From: Rufibacter ruber
GTDB lineage: Bacteria > Bacteroidota > Bacteroidia > Cytophagales > Hymenobacteraceae
Reading direction: 5' to 3'
Assembly: GCF_001647275.1 (NCBI RefSeq)
Contig: NZ_LRMM01000039.1
Location: 1 to 43,809 of the forward strand
DNA: 43,809 bases
Under the pieces are notes generated by a model. The model was not told the origin of the DNA and searched no databases. It saw only the letters and a program-made list of their open reading frames with translations. Shown piece after piece: positions 7,774 through 16,322 of this stretch. The position numbers were made by a program, and so were the translations under genes. Positions within the stretch are counted from its first letter, which is position 1. Every line of letters starts with the position of its first letter.

Positions 7774-7965
7774 AAATCCCATTATTTGTTTGCAGTAAGG
7801 AGGGGGGGCGCTTTCTTACAGAACCCAGGAAGCTTTTACGGGGTTGCGCTTGTCCCTTTGGAGTCAAGGCGCCCTTCTCAGGTTTGGAGCTGTCATAGTG
7901 GGTTGATAGAAGTAGCCAGACGTTAGCCCTGCCTGACTGCCTGCTCAAGGTGTAGGGCTCTACCC

Positions 7966-8033
7966 AGAAGGAGTTCTTGCTGTTTTAGGCCTGTTTTCAG
8001 GAAAACAGACCTAAAACAGCAAGAACTCCTTCT
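7966..8033 (-). terminator. 68-bp near-perfect palindrome
   Basis: The longest palindrome seen here: arms of about 32 bp, with outer part AGAAGGAGTTCTTG and inner CTGTTTT/AAAACAG core, one G/A mismatch next to the core. It lies downstream of the T9SS protein gene, behind a conventional terminator at 8132-8165. The perfect outer arms differ from those of every other copy. Confidence 0.65.
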
Positions 8034-8131
8034 CCTTCTATAAGGTCACTGACATTTCGCCCGACAGTTACAAGGAAACCTGTTTACAAAGGACTGTCAG
8101 GAACCGCGGGAAGCCCTGACCGGAGAGGCGT

Positions 8132-8165
8132 AAAAAAGAAAAAGCCGGTGCTGTGGCACCGGCTC
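8132..8165 (-). terminator. Intrinsic terminator
   Basis: AGCCGGTGC (8143-8151) and GCACCGGCT (8156-8164) form a 9-bp GC-rich stem followed on the minus strand by a T-run (TTTTTCTTTTTT). It ends the 9995-12799 / 8192-9976 transcription unit. Confidence 0.9.
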
Positions 8166-8191
8166 CTTGCTTGGGGGATCTGTCAATTTAT

Positions 8192-9976
8192 TTAAAAGCT
8201 CTTCACCAGTTTCTGTACCGCAACCTGGGTACCGGAAACCACCTTCATCAGGTAGATGCCGTTTGGCAGGGTGCCAATATTGTCAACGGTGTACTGTTGT
8301 ACGCCGGCTCCCCCTGCTAGGTTTTTAGTGTAAACCGGTTTCCCGTTCAGATCCAGGAGCAGCACCTGAATGGTAGCGGCGGCGGCAAGTTTTAGCTCCA
8401 GCACAATCTTGTTCTGGAACGGGTTAGGGAAGGTAGAAATGATGGCAATAGATTCCTGCGCACTAGGCGTGTGGTTGATGGAAATCAATTTAGAATACTC
8501 AGACTTGCCGTCAAAGTCTACCTGTTTTAAGCGGTAGTAAGAAGTGCCCGCCAGCGGTTTGGTGTCTGTGAAGGAGTAGGAGAGAAGGGTGTTGCTGGTT
8601 CCATTGCCTTCTACGGTACCCACCGGCTCAAACCTCTGGGCATTCTTGCTCCGCTCCACCACAAACTCTTTGTTGTTCAGCTCAGAGGCCGTTGTCCAGT
8701 TCAACTTAACCTGGTTTCCGGCAATAGAGGCCTCAAACTTGGTAAGGGTTACCGGCAGGGCGTTGTCTTGCAGGTCAAACTCCCGCTGCAGCTCAATGAC
8801 GCCGTGCTCCAGCCCGTCATAATTTTTAAAGGTGGTGCTGTGGCCTTGTTCCCCGGTGATGGCCTCTAAGTAAATATCAATGGGTTGGAGCCCTTTGGTG
8901 GGGTGCATGACCTCATTGAACACCAGGGAAAGCACGTTTTGCGGAGCATTGGGCTGCCACTGATCATCCCGCTGGCCGTTGGCGCTGCTGACAAACCTGA
9001 TGCGGCGGTTGTAATATGACTCTTTTACTTCCGGGGAGCCGTTTACGGTATAACTTCTGAACACCAACGGGATTTCTTCTAAGGTGATGGACCCGGCTGG
9101 CCAGCCAAAATTAGAAGCCAGTGCTAACAAATCTCTGGTGCGGCTGGCGTCATATGAAGTGTTGGCCGTGTTGAAGTAGACATAGAAGCCCACAGAACCA
9201 GCCTCCAGGTTAAAGGTTTCCCTGGAGGTCACATTTACCAGGATGGGGTTGTTTACCGTACCCGTTCCGGTAGAGGCCAGAAGGAGCTTGTTCTTGTCCT
9301 CTTCCCGCTGTACAAAGATGGTCTCTGCGGTCAGTTGCTTGTTGGGCTCAGAGTCTACTACCTCTTCGTTCAGGAGAATGATCTCAAAGTCGTCTTTCTC
9401 GTTCAGCCACTTCAGGTTGGCATACCCTGTGCCAATGATCTTGAACTTGAGGGTAAGGACTGTCTGCGTCTGATCCAGGGGAAGGAACTTGGAGATGTTG
9501 GAGGCGGGGTTTACCTGCAGCGTCTCATTCATCAACTGGTTGTTGATGTTGATCTGGTAGGTTTTGTTACCGGTAGTGGTACCGGTAGGCAACAGGCCCT
9601 TGGTCACCGTGAGGGTCTCGTAGCCATTGTTCGGCGCTGAGTCTGAGGAACCACGGAGATCATTATGGAAGAAATAGTCACCGGTGCTCAGTTTGTTGTC
9701 ACTGTCACGGGGAGACTCTGCTATAGGCGTTTCCTGCAGCTGCAGGATAGTTTCATCATAGGTGAATTTGAGGGTGGCGTTGGCCAACCGGCGCTGGGTA
9801 GACTGTAACGTGAATGCTACCACCAGGGTGTTGTTGACGCTGCTCACCTTCTGGATGTGCCCGTTCACAAAACTGGTTCCGTTGTTGTTCACTTGCCCAA
9901 AGCTTGCCTGCGCCACTAGCACCAGCAGGAAGCAAAGCATCATCTTTTGGGAAACTGTTAATAAAAGAGATTTCAT
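8192..9976 (-). CDS. T9SS-sorted surface protein with cohesin-like domain
   Basis: A 594-residue exported protein. Signal peptide with core MMLCFLLVLVAQASFGQ. Residues about 35-225 have the strand pattern of a cohesin-fold domain (LVVAFTLQSTQRRLANATLK, FTYDETILQL, and a late LTLKFKIIGTGYANLKW), followed by a second beta-rich region. About 410-500 is the fibronectin-like module common before T9SS tails (PVTLTKFEAS, WTTASELNNKEFVVERS, YYRLKQVDFDG). The last ~80 residues are a type A sorting domain (FPNPFQNKIVLEL, LDLNGKPVY, LPNGIYLMKVV). The protein should cross the outer membrane through T9SS and be anchored or released. It follows the dockerin-like gene by 18 bp on the same strand. The cohesin assignment is by pattern only. 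Confidence 0.85.
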   Translation of the reverse strand: MKSLLLTVSQKMMLCFLLVLVAQASFGQVNNNGTSFVNGHIQKVSSVNNTLVVAFTLQSTQRRLANATLKFTYDETILQLQETPIAESPRDSDNKLSTGDYFFHNDLRGSSDSAPNNGYETLTVTKGLLPTGTTTGNKTYQININNQLMNETLQVNPASNISKFLPLDQTQTVLTLKFKIIGTGYANLKWLNEKDDFEIILLNEEVVDSEPNKQLTAETIFVQREEDKNKLLLASTGTGTVNNPILVNVTSRETFNLEAGSVGFYVYFNTANTSYDASRTRDLLALASNFGWPAGSITLEEIPLVFRSYTVNGSPEVKESYYNRRIRFVSSANGQRDDQWQPNAPQNVLSLVFNEVMHPTKGLQPIDIYLEAITGEQGHSTTFKNYDGLEHGVIELQREFDLQDNALPVTLTKFEASIAGNQVKLNWTTASELNNKEFVVERSKNAQRFEPVGTVEGNGTSNTLLSYSFTDTKPLAGTSYYRLKQVDFDGKSEYSKLISINHTPSAQESIAIISTFPNPFQNKIVLELKLAAAATIQVLLLDLNGKPVYTKNLAGGAGVQQYTVDNIGTLPNGIYLMKVVSGTQVAVQKLVKSF

Positions 9977-9994
9977 GATTTCCTGTTAATAAGA

Positions 9995-12799
9995 CTATCT
10001 GGGAGCCTGGGTTACTTTTCCGTTATTCTTAAGCCATAGTGCCCTATAATCATGCACATTCACCACCCCGTCCATGTTGAAATCTGTCAACTGGTAACCG
10101 GTGCGTTGGTTGTCTCTGATCCAGCATTCGTTCCAGTCGGCGGTGGTGACGCTACCGGTACCGTTGCCGTCTCCGGCGTACATGGCAAATTTACCGTTAG
10201 GCATTTCCTGCTGAGGGAAAACCCCGGAAGCTTTCTCCAAGGCTTCGCTGAAGTCATACAGCGGGGTGCTGGCGGTAAGGTTCACCGGTTTCTTGGAGAT
10301 GATGGGCAAGTGGTTGCGGTGAATGACTACTACGTAATAGTTTCCTTCCACCACATTGAGAAAGTCTGGGAGGCTCTTTCCATCCAGGTCAACAATTAAG
10401 CCGTCTTTCTTCAGGAAGCAGGCTTTTCTGCTAACCAGCTGTCTGGGGTCAAGTTCAGTTCTGATTTCTACCAGAATCCAGTCTACAATGTCTGGGTTGT
10501 TGCTGAAGAAGTTGGAGGCTACTGCCTCATTCCCAGCGTAGTTGTAGGTACCAAAGTTGTACGGCTGGGTAAACGGCAACCGCTTGGTTTGGTTCAGCGA
10601 CGTGCTCATTAAACCTGTAGAAGGATTGTAAGGCCCTTCCAGCAATACTTTCAGGTTTACGGCCAGGCTGGCGCCTACGGTTAAAATTGCCGGGTTGGTA
10701 ACCACCTGTTGGCTGCAGCCTGTGATCACGCAACGGTATGAGTAGTTGTTCTCTGCGTAGGTGATCTTGGTCAGCTTAAGGGAGTTGGTAGTAGCCCCTG
10801 AATAAATGCCGCCATTCTGGATCGTTACCCAAGAATCATTGCCTGTATTCACCTGCCATTGGTATGTAAGGTTGTACCCATTGGCAGAGACAGTGAAAAT
10901 GGCATTGCTGTTCATGGTGTTGGTAACCAGGGAAGCCGGTTGCGTAACAATAGACGGAGTGGCGTTTACCGTGAGGAGGGCCGCGTCTGAAGTCAAGATT
11001 GTGCCGCTCCCGGTCACAACACAACGGTACTGGTACCCATTAGAAGCGGCCTCCACATTGGTCAGGGTGAGGGTGGCCAGGGTGGCTCCGCTCACTGCTT
11101 CCCAGGATGTTCCTTTGTTGACCTCCCACTGATAAGTGACTCCGGAGCCGCTGGCAGTCACGGTGAAGGAGGCATTCAACCCGGCGCAGATGGTAACTGC
11201 CTGTGGCTGGCCTGTGATCACGGGTGGGGTAGAGGTAGTGACGGCAAGGGTACCGCAGGTATTGTCTGCCTGCACTTTTACTTCACCGTTCTGGGTGCCC
11301 ACCTTTACCGTGATGCTGGTGGTTCCCGCCCCTTTGGTAATGGTCCAGCCGGCAGGTACCGTCCAGGTATAGCTGCTGGCGCCAGAAATGGCGCCAGTAG
11401 AGTAAGTAACGGTAGAACCCGGGGTAACAGCAGCCGGACCAGTCACAGTGGTGGTGTAGTTACAGCAGAGGGCGGCAGCCGTGTAGTTGCCGCAGTTGGT
11501 GACAGTGGCCGCCACGGTGGCACCGTTGCGCGAAGGCTCATCTACTATTTTACCGGCAGAGGCGGCAGAAGGATCATACACGCACTGGCTGCCTTCAATT
11601 CTGGCCTGGTCAGAGTTCATGGAGTACCCTTCAATCTTGGTTTTGCCTGAACCGGTGTAGACCGCCTGAGACATGTTGGTAAAGTCTTTCTTCACCTGCA
11701 CATTCCCGTTGTTGGTCAACGTGGTGCCGGAATTGACATTTAACAGGTTGCCGTTAATAAAGAGCGAACCAGTGTTCTGGAATTTGGCTCCGGCCGTCAG
11801 GTTGAAGTTACCCACCACTTTGATAAAGCCTTTGTTGGTAACAGAAGAAACGCTGTTTCTCACCTCAAACACCTGTCCTGAGGTAGACTGCTCCAGATAG
11901 GCACAAGACTCATTCACTATGATTCCCTGGTTTACCAGGAACTCCACCGTGCTGATGTATTCGCCTTTGTTGTACAGGGAGGAGGTGTTGTTGAAGTAGG
12001 TTTTGCTGGTTTTGAAGTAGCCGTGGTTGGTCAGGTTATTGAAGGCGCTGCTGGAAGGGCCGCTGGCCAGGTTGGTAGTACCTTTCACTTCTGTGCGGCC
12101 GTAGTTGTAGAACAGACCGCTGTTGATGTTCAACGCGTCAGTTGCCGTAGAGTTGATGGTCAGGCTGCCGCTGTTGGTGATGGTAGAGCCAACGTTGATA
12201 TGGACGCCATTTAAACTAATAGTAGCCTTCTCAGCATTTTTAAACGTGATGTTCTTCAGCACAATAGAGGGGGTGATGGTCAACTCCCCGTTGTTCAGAA
12301 TAGAGCCTTTGCCCAGTTCCTGAATGCTGGAGATGGTGGCAGAACCGTTGTTGAGGAAGAAGGCAGAATCATTCCTGTTCACCCCAAAGGTAAAGTTATT
12401 GCTGAGGGAGAGGGTACCGTGGTTGGTCAGCTTTGAATTGTTGTTCAGGATAGTCAGCCTGCCAGAACCGGAAAGTGATGCCCCATCCTCAATGACAATC
12501 TCGCGGGCAACAAAAGTGTTGTTGGCTTGGTTGCCCAGGGCAAAGTCAATGTTCAACGTCACATTATGCCCTGCCTTGATCACATACTTAACAATGCTGG
12601 GCACTCTGCTGTCACCGTTGTTGTACTCATTGCTGCCGGGGGCATAGGTCTCACCCCAGGTAGCGGTGCTGTTAAAATTCCCAGATTGTTTTGAAGTATA
12701 GGTTACTTGGGCAAAAGAAGGGGAAACAAGAAAAAAGCTGCCTACGAGCAAAAGCAGGAACAAGTGTGATTTCTTGGTGTACCCTCTGAAACGAGGCAT
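9995..12799 (-). CDS. Secreted beta-helix/Ig protein ending in dockerin-like Ca loops
   Basis: A 934-residue exported protein with signal peptide (core LFLLLLVGSFFLVSPSFAQ). A G8-like start (STATWGE, IKAGHNVTLNIDFALG) leads into repeated short NNG/NSG rungs typical of a right-handed beta-helix (to about residue 430), then PKD/Ig-type domains (VTPGSTVTYSTG, and two copies of the YQW...YRCVVTG pattern near 590-740). The C-terminus has two EF-like loops, DGNGTGSVTTADW and DFNMDGVVNVHDY, the dockerin type I arrangement, instead of a T9SS sorting domain. Start set at 12799 to give a standard signal peptide; an ATG at 12886 is also downstream of the predicted promoter. First gene of a two-gene operon with the cohesin-like T9SS protein. 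Confidence 0.82.
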   Translation of the reverse strand: MPRFRGYTKKSHLFLLLLVGSFFLVSPSFAQVTYTSKQSGNFNSTATWGETYAPGSNEYNNGDSRVPSIVKYVIKAGHNVTLNIDFALGNQANNTFVAREIVIEDGASLSGSGRLTILNNNSKLTNHGTLSLSNNFTFGVNRNDSAFFLNNGSATISSIQELGKGSILNNGELTITPSIVLKNITFKNAEKATISLNGVHINVGSTITNSGSLTINSTATDALNINSGLFYNYGRTEVKGTTNLASGPSSSAFNNLTNHGYFKTSKTYFNNTSSLYNKGEYISTVEFLVNQGIIVNESCAYLEQSTSGQVFEVRNSVSSVTNKGFIKVVGNFNLTAGAKFQNTGSLFINGNLLNVNSGTTLTNNGNVQVKKDFTNMSQAVYTGSGKTKIEGYSMNSDQARIEGSQCVYDPSAASAGKIVDEPSRNGATVAATVTNCGNYTAAALCCNYTTTVTGPAAVTPGSTVTYSTGAISGASSYTWTVPAGWTITKGAGTTSITVKVGTQNGEVKVQADNTCGTLAVTTSTPPVITGQPQAVTICAGLNASFTVTASGSGVTYQWEVNKGTSWEAVSGATLATLTLTNVEAASNGYQYRCVVTGSGTILTSDAALLTVNATPSIVTQPASLVTNTMNSNAIFTVSANGYNLTYQWQVNTGNDSWVTIQNGGIYSGATTNSLKLTKITYAENNYSYRCVITGCSQQVVTNPAILTVGASLAVNLKVLLEGPYNPSTGLMSTSLNQTKRLPFTQPYNFGTYNYAGNEAVASNFFSNNPDIVDWILVEIRTELDPRQLVSRKACFLKKDGLIVDLDGKSLPDFLNVVEGNYYVVVIHRNHLPIISKKPVNLTASTPLYDFSEALEKASGVFPQQEMPNGKFAMYAGDGNGTGSVTTADWNECWIRDNQRTGYQLTDFNMDGVVNVHDYRALWLKNNGKVTQAPR

Positions 12800-12910
12800 A
12801 AAAGTTCCCTCAACAAATGAAGTGCGAAGGCGGGTAAGCTGTTTTGGATAACCCAAAAATGCAAACTTGTGCATATTTCTTTCCATTGTAATCAGGAAAA
12901 ATGTGATAAT

Positions 12911-12941
12911 CAAAGGTACTCTTTGCTTTTCCTTAGGCCAA
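12911..12941 (-). promoter_or_regulatory. Bacteroidota-type promoter of the dockerin/cohesin-like operon
   Basis: Minus-strand TTG (12941-12939), 20 bp, TACCTTTG (12918-12911). Transcription from here rules out the farthest upstream candidate start of the gene at 12967. Confidence 0.7.
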
Positions 12942-13382
12942 GGGGGTGGTGGCACGCAGGAGGTCAATTTCGATAAACAGTGTGATCCGGGGGGTGAACC
13001 TGCTGATATCGACGGTGAATATTCTAATTATTTCTAAGCTAATTTCTGTTTTATCTGATTTTCAGGTAGCAGAACCTAACTTCCTCATAATTACGTTGCA
13101 AAAATAGAGTTTAATTTTGTGTCCTGCTAATAAAAAATCAGAAAAAAATAAGTTTAAAGAATGATTTATGTCATTTTCTAAAGTCTTTTTTGAACGGGCA
13201 TACCAGCTGAATGATATGGTTTTAAAGAAATTGTGCTATAGGTGAGGTTGGCTGAGAGGTTATAACCTGTTATGAATGAGAAGGGTTATCTGAGGTGAGT
13301 TAAGGGAGTTGTTTTGAAAAGGCGTTTTTACTTCAGCATAAGAAAACGTTAGGCCTCTCCCGCCCCCAATCAAAACAGGTGC
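12942..13382. other. AT-rich gene-free spacer
   Basis: About 440 bp between two same-strand secreted-protein genes. No reading frame and no strong hairpin; the stretch 13080-13200 is very A/T rich. Confidence 0.4.
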
Positions 13383-14720
13383 TTAATTTTTCACCACTCT
13401 CAAGGTCATGGACTGTTGTCCCTGGCTTACCTTTAAGATATAGATACCAGGCTTCAGGTTGCCTGTCTCTGTAATCCGGAAGCTGTTGGTGCCAGCGGCG
13501 GCCGACTGGTTGGCAGCAACTTTTCCGGTCAGGTCAAACAGGGTGAGGGTGGTGGCCGTCTCGGTGCCAGAGGTGAAGTGAACGGTCAACTCCCCCTGAA
13601 AAGGATTAGGGTAAACAGACTCTACTGCCAAAACTGGCGCGACAGTGGCTGGTTTAAGGGCAACAGAGATGGCTTTAGAGTATTCATAGGCGCCGTCTAG
13701 GTCCACCTGCTTTAATCTGTAGTAGACGGTTCCTTTGGCCGGAGCGGCATCTGTTGTCAGGTAGTTCTGCACGGTGTTGGTGGTTCCATTGCCGGAGACC
13801 GTTTGTACCGGCTCAAAATTTACCGCATCATAGCTTCGCTCCAGAATGAATTCTTTATTGTCTCTTTCTGAAGCGGTGGCCCAGGCCAGATTCACCACAT
13901 TCGCTTTGGTGGTAGCCGTAAATGAAGTCAAGGTTACCGGCAAAGCTCCGTCAGAAAGTTCATAACCCGCCACGGCCAAAGATCCAAAGCTGTAGGTTCC
14001 CTGTCTCACCTGCATTTCACCAGTCTTAGCCGTACAGATACAGGTAACGGTGTTGGTTCCCTGTCCGCTTACAATCACCCAACCCTCGGGGGCGGTCCAG
14101 ATATAAGGTGCATTCAGTTGATTGGCTGGCACCGAGTAAGAAACCCTGGTATTGGCTTCTACCATGGCTGGACCTGCAATCACCAGTTTTGCCGGCTCGC
14201 AGGTTTGGGCTCTGAAAGAAACAGTACCCACAGAACCAGAGGCTTTGGCCTCTACTCTGATGGTAGAGAGTTTGGCAAACTCGGCGGCCGTCAAGGTGTA
14301 AGAGAAGTGGTCAACGGCTCCGTTCTTGAAGCCTTCAGCGCTGGTGGCCTCAAACTTTAAAGAGTAGAAAGGGTTGTTGGTACCATTTTCATAAGAATAG
14401 GTGAACCTGGTGTTGGTGTTCCTGGCGTTGGTTGCTTTAGCGCCCGCAGGCAGCTCAAAGGCCACATGGCTCAAGGCGTTTCCGCAGTTGGTCTTAACTG
14501 AAAAAGAAAGGGTGACGGTATGGTTGCTATTCCGGGTAAAGCTGGTGTAGGTAACGTCAAAGCACTCATCAGAAGCTTTACAACCAAGCGAAGTGGTTTG
14601 AGCCTGTACCGCATTAAAAGGAAAAGTGAGTAATAAGAAGCAGATTAAAATTGAATAATGTAAAGCTTGAATTGGGTTACTTCTTTTCTGGGGGAAAGGG
14701 TATTCTGGAAATTGTTTCAT
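13383..14720 (-). CDS. T9SS type A sorting domain protein
   Basis: A 445-residue exported protein of unknown ligand. The start at 14720 (MKQFPEYPFPQ) gives a signal peptide with core LICFLLLTFPFNAVQAQ. Residues about 40-185 are a beta-rich domain with several cysteines (SLGCKASDECFDVTYTSF, VKTNCGN, RAQTCEP); 190-255 is PKD/Ig-like (APYIWTAPEGW). Then comes the same fibronectin-like module as in the 8192-9976 protein (LPVTLTSFTA, TASERDNKEFILERS, YYRLKQVDLDG) and a C-terminal sorting domain (YPNPFQGELTVHF, LFDLTGKV, LKPGIYILKVSQG). The shared modules suggest duplication within the locus. Transcribed on its own from a promoter at 14766-14773. Confidence 0.87.
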   Translation of the reverse strand: MKQFPEYPFPQKRSNPIQALHYSILICFLLLTFPFNAVQAQTTSLGCKASDECFDVTYTSFTRNSNHTVTLSFSVKTNCGNALSHVAFELPAGAKATNARNTNTRFTYSYENGTNNPFYSLKFEATSAEGFKNGAVDHFSYTLTAAEFAKLSTIRVEAKASGSVGTVSFRAQTCEPAKLVIAGPAMVEANTRVSYSVPANQLNAPYIWTAPEGWVIVSGQGTNTVTCICTAKTGEMQVRQGTYSFGSLAVAGYELSDGALPVTLTSFTATTKANVVNLAWATASERDNKEFILERSYDAVNFEPVQTVSGNGTTNTVQNYLTTDAAPAKGTVYYRLKQVDLDGAYEYSKAISVALKPATVAPVLAVESVYPNPFQGELTVHFTSGTETATTLTLFDLTGKVAANQSAAAGTNSFRITETGNLKPGIYILKVSQGQQSMTLRVVKN

Positions 14721-14765
14721 GACTAGGGGTGAAATTGTCACTTTCTTTGTTGTTGTATGATGATG

Positions 14766-14773
14766 CAAAGGTA
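14766..14773 (-). promoter_or_regulatory. TACCTTTG promoter element
   Basis: Minus-strand TACCTTTG, 46 bp before the ATG of the T9SS protein gene. A clear TTG at the -33 position is missing, so the promoter is supported by one box only. Confidence 0.55.
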
Positions 14774-15160
14774 AGTGGACCAGGAGGGGCAGAGGGAAAC
14801 ATTCGATCAACCCCTGTATTTCTGGGATGAAGGCAGGAAAACCGTTGAACTGTTCCAGGTTTCAACGGTGAATGGCTGCTTTTGCTCGGTCAATGGAGAG
14901 CTTCTGCGCGTTCTTCCGGTGAATACTTCTACAGCGGCTAGCCAGAAAGTGGTCTGTAAGAAAGGAAAGGGTAGCCACTGCAGGATTTTAACGCTTTGAT
15001 TCCCGCACATCGAAAGAGGGGGCTGCAGCTTGCTTCCGCCTCTGGTGGGGCAGCATCCTGTTTTCAGGACAGCTTCAGGAAAACAAGCCGGAAACGGAAC
15101 CTATGAATAGAGTGGGTTACCATTTGATGTTACCGTAGAAAAGTGCCGGAGAAAGGTTCT

Positions 15161-15200
15161 GCTGTAGCAATTTTAGAGCAGTTGTAGCAATTTTAGAGCA
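15161..15200. repeat. 20-bp tandem duplication
   Basis: Two adjacent copies of a 20-bp unit (core TGTAGCAATTTTAGAGCA) that differ at one base. Confidence 0.85.
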
Positions 15201-15421
15201 GTGTGGTACCCCTCCGGGACGGGAAACGTGGGTTTTTATGGCGTTTGGCAGCGGTAAAGCTTCTTACCCCATGCTCTTAGCTTGGATCTCTTACTACCAA
15301 GGAACTGCTGAAAATACCTGGTGCTTCTGTTGCAGTCTCTAGCTTATGCCGTGAGGGGCCAGAACCCCACCCTTCTACTAACAAGCAGCGGTCTCCTAGT
15401 GGGAGGCTAACTTAGATTTCC

Positions 15422-15457
15422 GTTTTTGGCCTGTTTTTCAGAAAACAGGATAAAAAC
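15422..15457. repeat. Palindrome of the CTGTTTT/AAAACAG family
   Basis: GTTTTT, then CCTGTTTT against AAAACAGG, then AAAAAC. Stands in gene-free DNA, so it is not obviously a gene terminator. Confidence 0.65.
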
Positions 15458-15684
15458 AAAAGACACACTCGTTTTGCTGCACATTTTAAGAAAAGGCAGT
15501 TATGGAATGGCCTTTAGGGACCTGTTCCTGCCTTTGGGTTTTCTTACAGGAAACAGGAAAGCTGTTTGGAGTTTTTAATTCTGGTCATAGCGCCCTTGTC
15601 TGCTTGCTCCTGCACGCATGGCTGGTCTTTTATTGGTGGTGCCTTGTTCTGCCTAGGCTACGCCGAAGGCAATTCATAAAACCC

Positions 15685-15776
15685 TTTTTGGCTTGTTTTT
15701 CAGAAAACAGGCCAAAAACGGAAGGGCAGAAAAGGAAGCTCAGCCATGTGTGCGGACACAAACGGACGCGTGCGCC
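15685..15776 (+). repeat. Composite repeat copy 1: palindrome + spacer + REP
   Basis: A palindrome (TTTTTGGC...GCCAAAAA, 15685-15718), a spacer beginning GGAAGG and containing GCTCAG, and a REP-like hairpin (15754-15776, ACAAACGGACGCGTGCGCC). The same order and spacing recur at 17041-17130 and 17406-17499. Confidence 0.7.
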
Positions 15777-15786
15777 CAAAAAGTGC

Positions 15787-15822
15787 GTTTTTGACCTGTT
15801 TTTGTTAAAAGAGGTCAAAAAC
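15787..15822. repeat. Palindrome of the CTGTTTT/AAAACAG family
   Basis: GTTTTTGACCT and AGGTCAAAAAC are perfect outer arms around TGTTTTT/AAAAG. Eleven bases separate it from the REP of the composite repeat. Confidence 0.65.
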
Positions 15823-15858
15823 AAGTAGGAAACACAGCTTGTTTGAAGCAGTGTTCTG

Positions 15859-16008
15859 TTATTCAGAAATATACAGTTTGACCTTGTTCACCGTCTCTAA
15901 GCTAAAGCCGGAGGAGGATTTGAATCTGTTCTTGTCAAGCTCGTTCACTAGCCCGACCCCGTTGTAGTCCATGAGCCAAAGGCCCCCTGGTTGGGCGGGA
16001 GGAGTTTT
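15859..16008 (-). pseudogene. Possible C-terminal fragment of an interrupted lipoprotein gene
   Basis: An open segment ends in a protein-like sequence (DYNGVGLVNELDKNRF, SGFSLETVNKVKLYISE, then TAA) with balanced composition quite unlike the surrounding repeat translations. It has no start of its own; upstream it runs into repeat DNA. A lipoprotein N-terminus lies on the same strand 1.1 kb upstream (17080-17247) with only repeats and the RAYT gene between. The two may be halves of one gene. The family was not recognised. Confidence 0.4.
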
Positions 16009-16045
16009 TGGTTTGTTTTTATGGAAAGAGGTGTAAAACATTGGA

Positions 16046-16067
16046 GGCACAAGCGGACGCTTGCGCC
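16046..16067 (+). repeat. REP-like hairpin R1
   Basis: GGCAC, stem AAGCG-GA-CGCTT, then GCGCC followed by ATAG. Read on the plus strand; R2 is its inverted partner on the other side of the MITE-like element. Confidence 0.8.
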
Positions 16068-16084
16068 ATAGTTTTTAATATTAT

Positions 16085-16243
16085 GAAGCTGTTTAGAGTT
16101 TTTGTAACTGCCAGGCAAAGGCTACCGGATAAGTTTTTTCATATACCAGTGGTTTCTGTTTTCGGGCTGTTTTCTGAAAAACAGCGAAAACAGAAATAAA
16201 ACTCTCTGCAAAACATCTTTCTGTCAAAACTCTAAACAGCTTC
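16085..16243. mobile_element. 159-bp MITE-like element with 18-bp terminal inverted repeats
   Basis: GAAGCTGTTTAGAGTTTT (16085-16102) and AAAACTCTAAACAGCTTC (16226-16243) are perfect reverse complements at the ends. A CTGTTTT/AAAACAG palindrome lies inside (16153-16196). The flanks AATATTAT and ATAATATT extend the symmetry. The right 85 bp recur at 1-86. No coding capacity; any movement would depend on an enzyme supplied elsewhere. It lies between REP hairpins R1 and R2. Confidence 0.7.
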
Positions 16244-16286
16244 TTATAATATTACCTCAGTAACTTTATTAAAAGTGTTTGCACAT

Positions 16287-16308
16287 GGCGCAAGCATCCG
16301 CTTATGCC
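16287..16308 (-). repeat. REP-like hairpin R2
   Basis: Inverted relative to R1 and slightly changed (AAGCGGATGCTTGCGCC on the minus strand). Lies 15 bp beyond the RAYT stop codon, so it borders the transposase gene on its 3' side. Confidence 0.8.
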
Positions 16309-16322
16309 TGGTCTTTACGATT

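Larger units (their letters stand above)
14774..15858. other. Gene-free repeat-rich region
   Basis: More than 1 kb without a credible gene. It contains a worn palindrome near 15059-15097, a 20-bp direct repeat, palindromes at 15422-15457, 15685-15718 and 15787-15822, a REP-like hairpin at 15754-15776, and near 15555-15585 a sequence resembling the left end of the MITE-like element (AGCTGTTTGGAGTTTTT). It appears to be an accumulation zone for small repeats. Confidence 0.6.

Noticed and set aside
7652-7948. 98-codon minus-strand frame upstream of mqo
   Set aside because: It covers the mqo promoter and a palindrome and has no protein-like composition.
15502-15828. 108-codon plus-strand frame in the repeat zone
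   Set aside because: It reads through two family palindromes and a REP; the residues in those stretches (e.g. FSENRPKTEG) are repeat translations.
16085-16243. Whole RAYT region as an IS200/IS605 insertion sequence
   Set aside because: The RAYT belongs to the single-copy REP-associated group, and no IS200-type left/right ends bracket it; the inverted-repeat element next to it does not include the gene.
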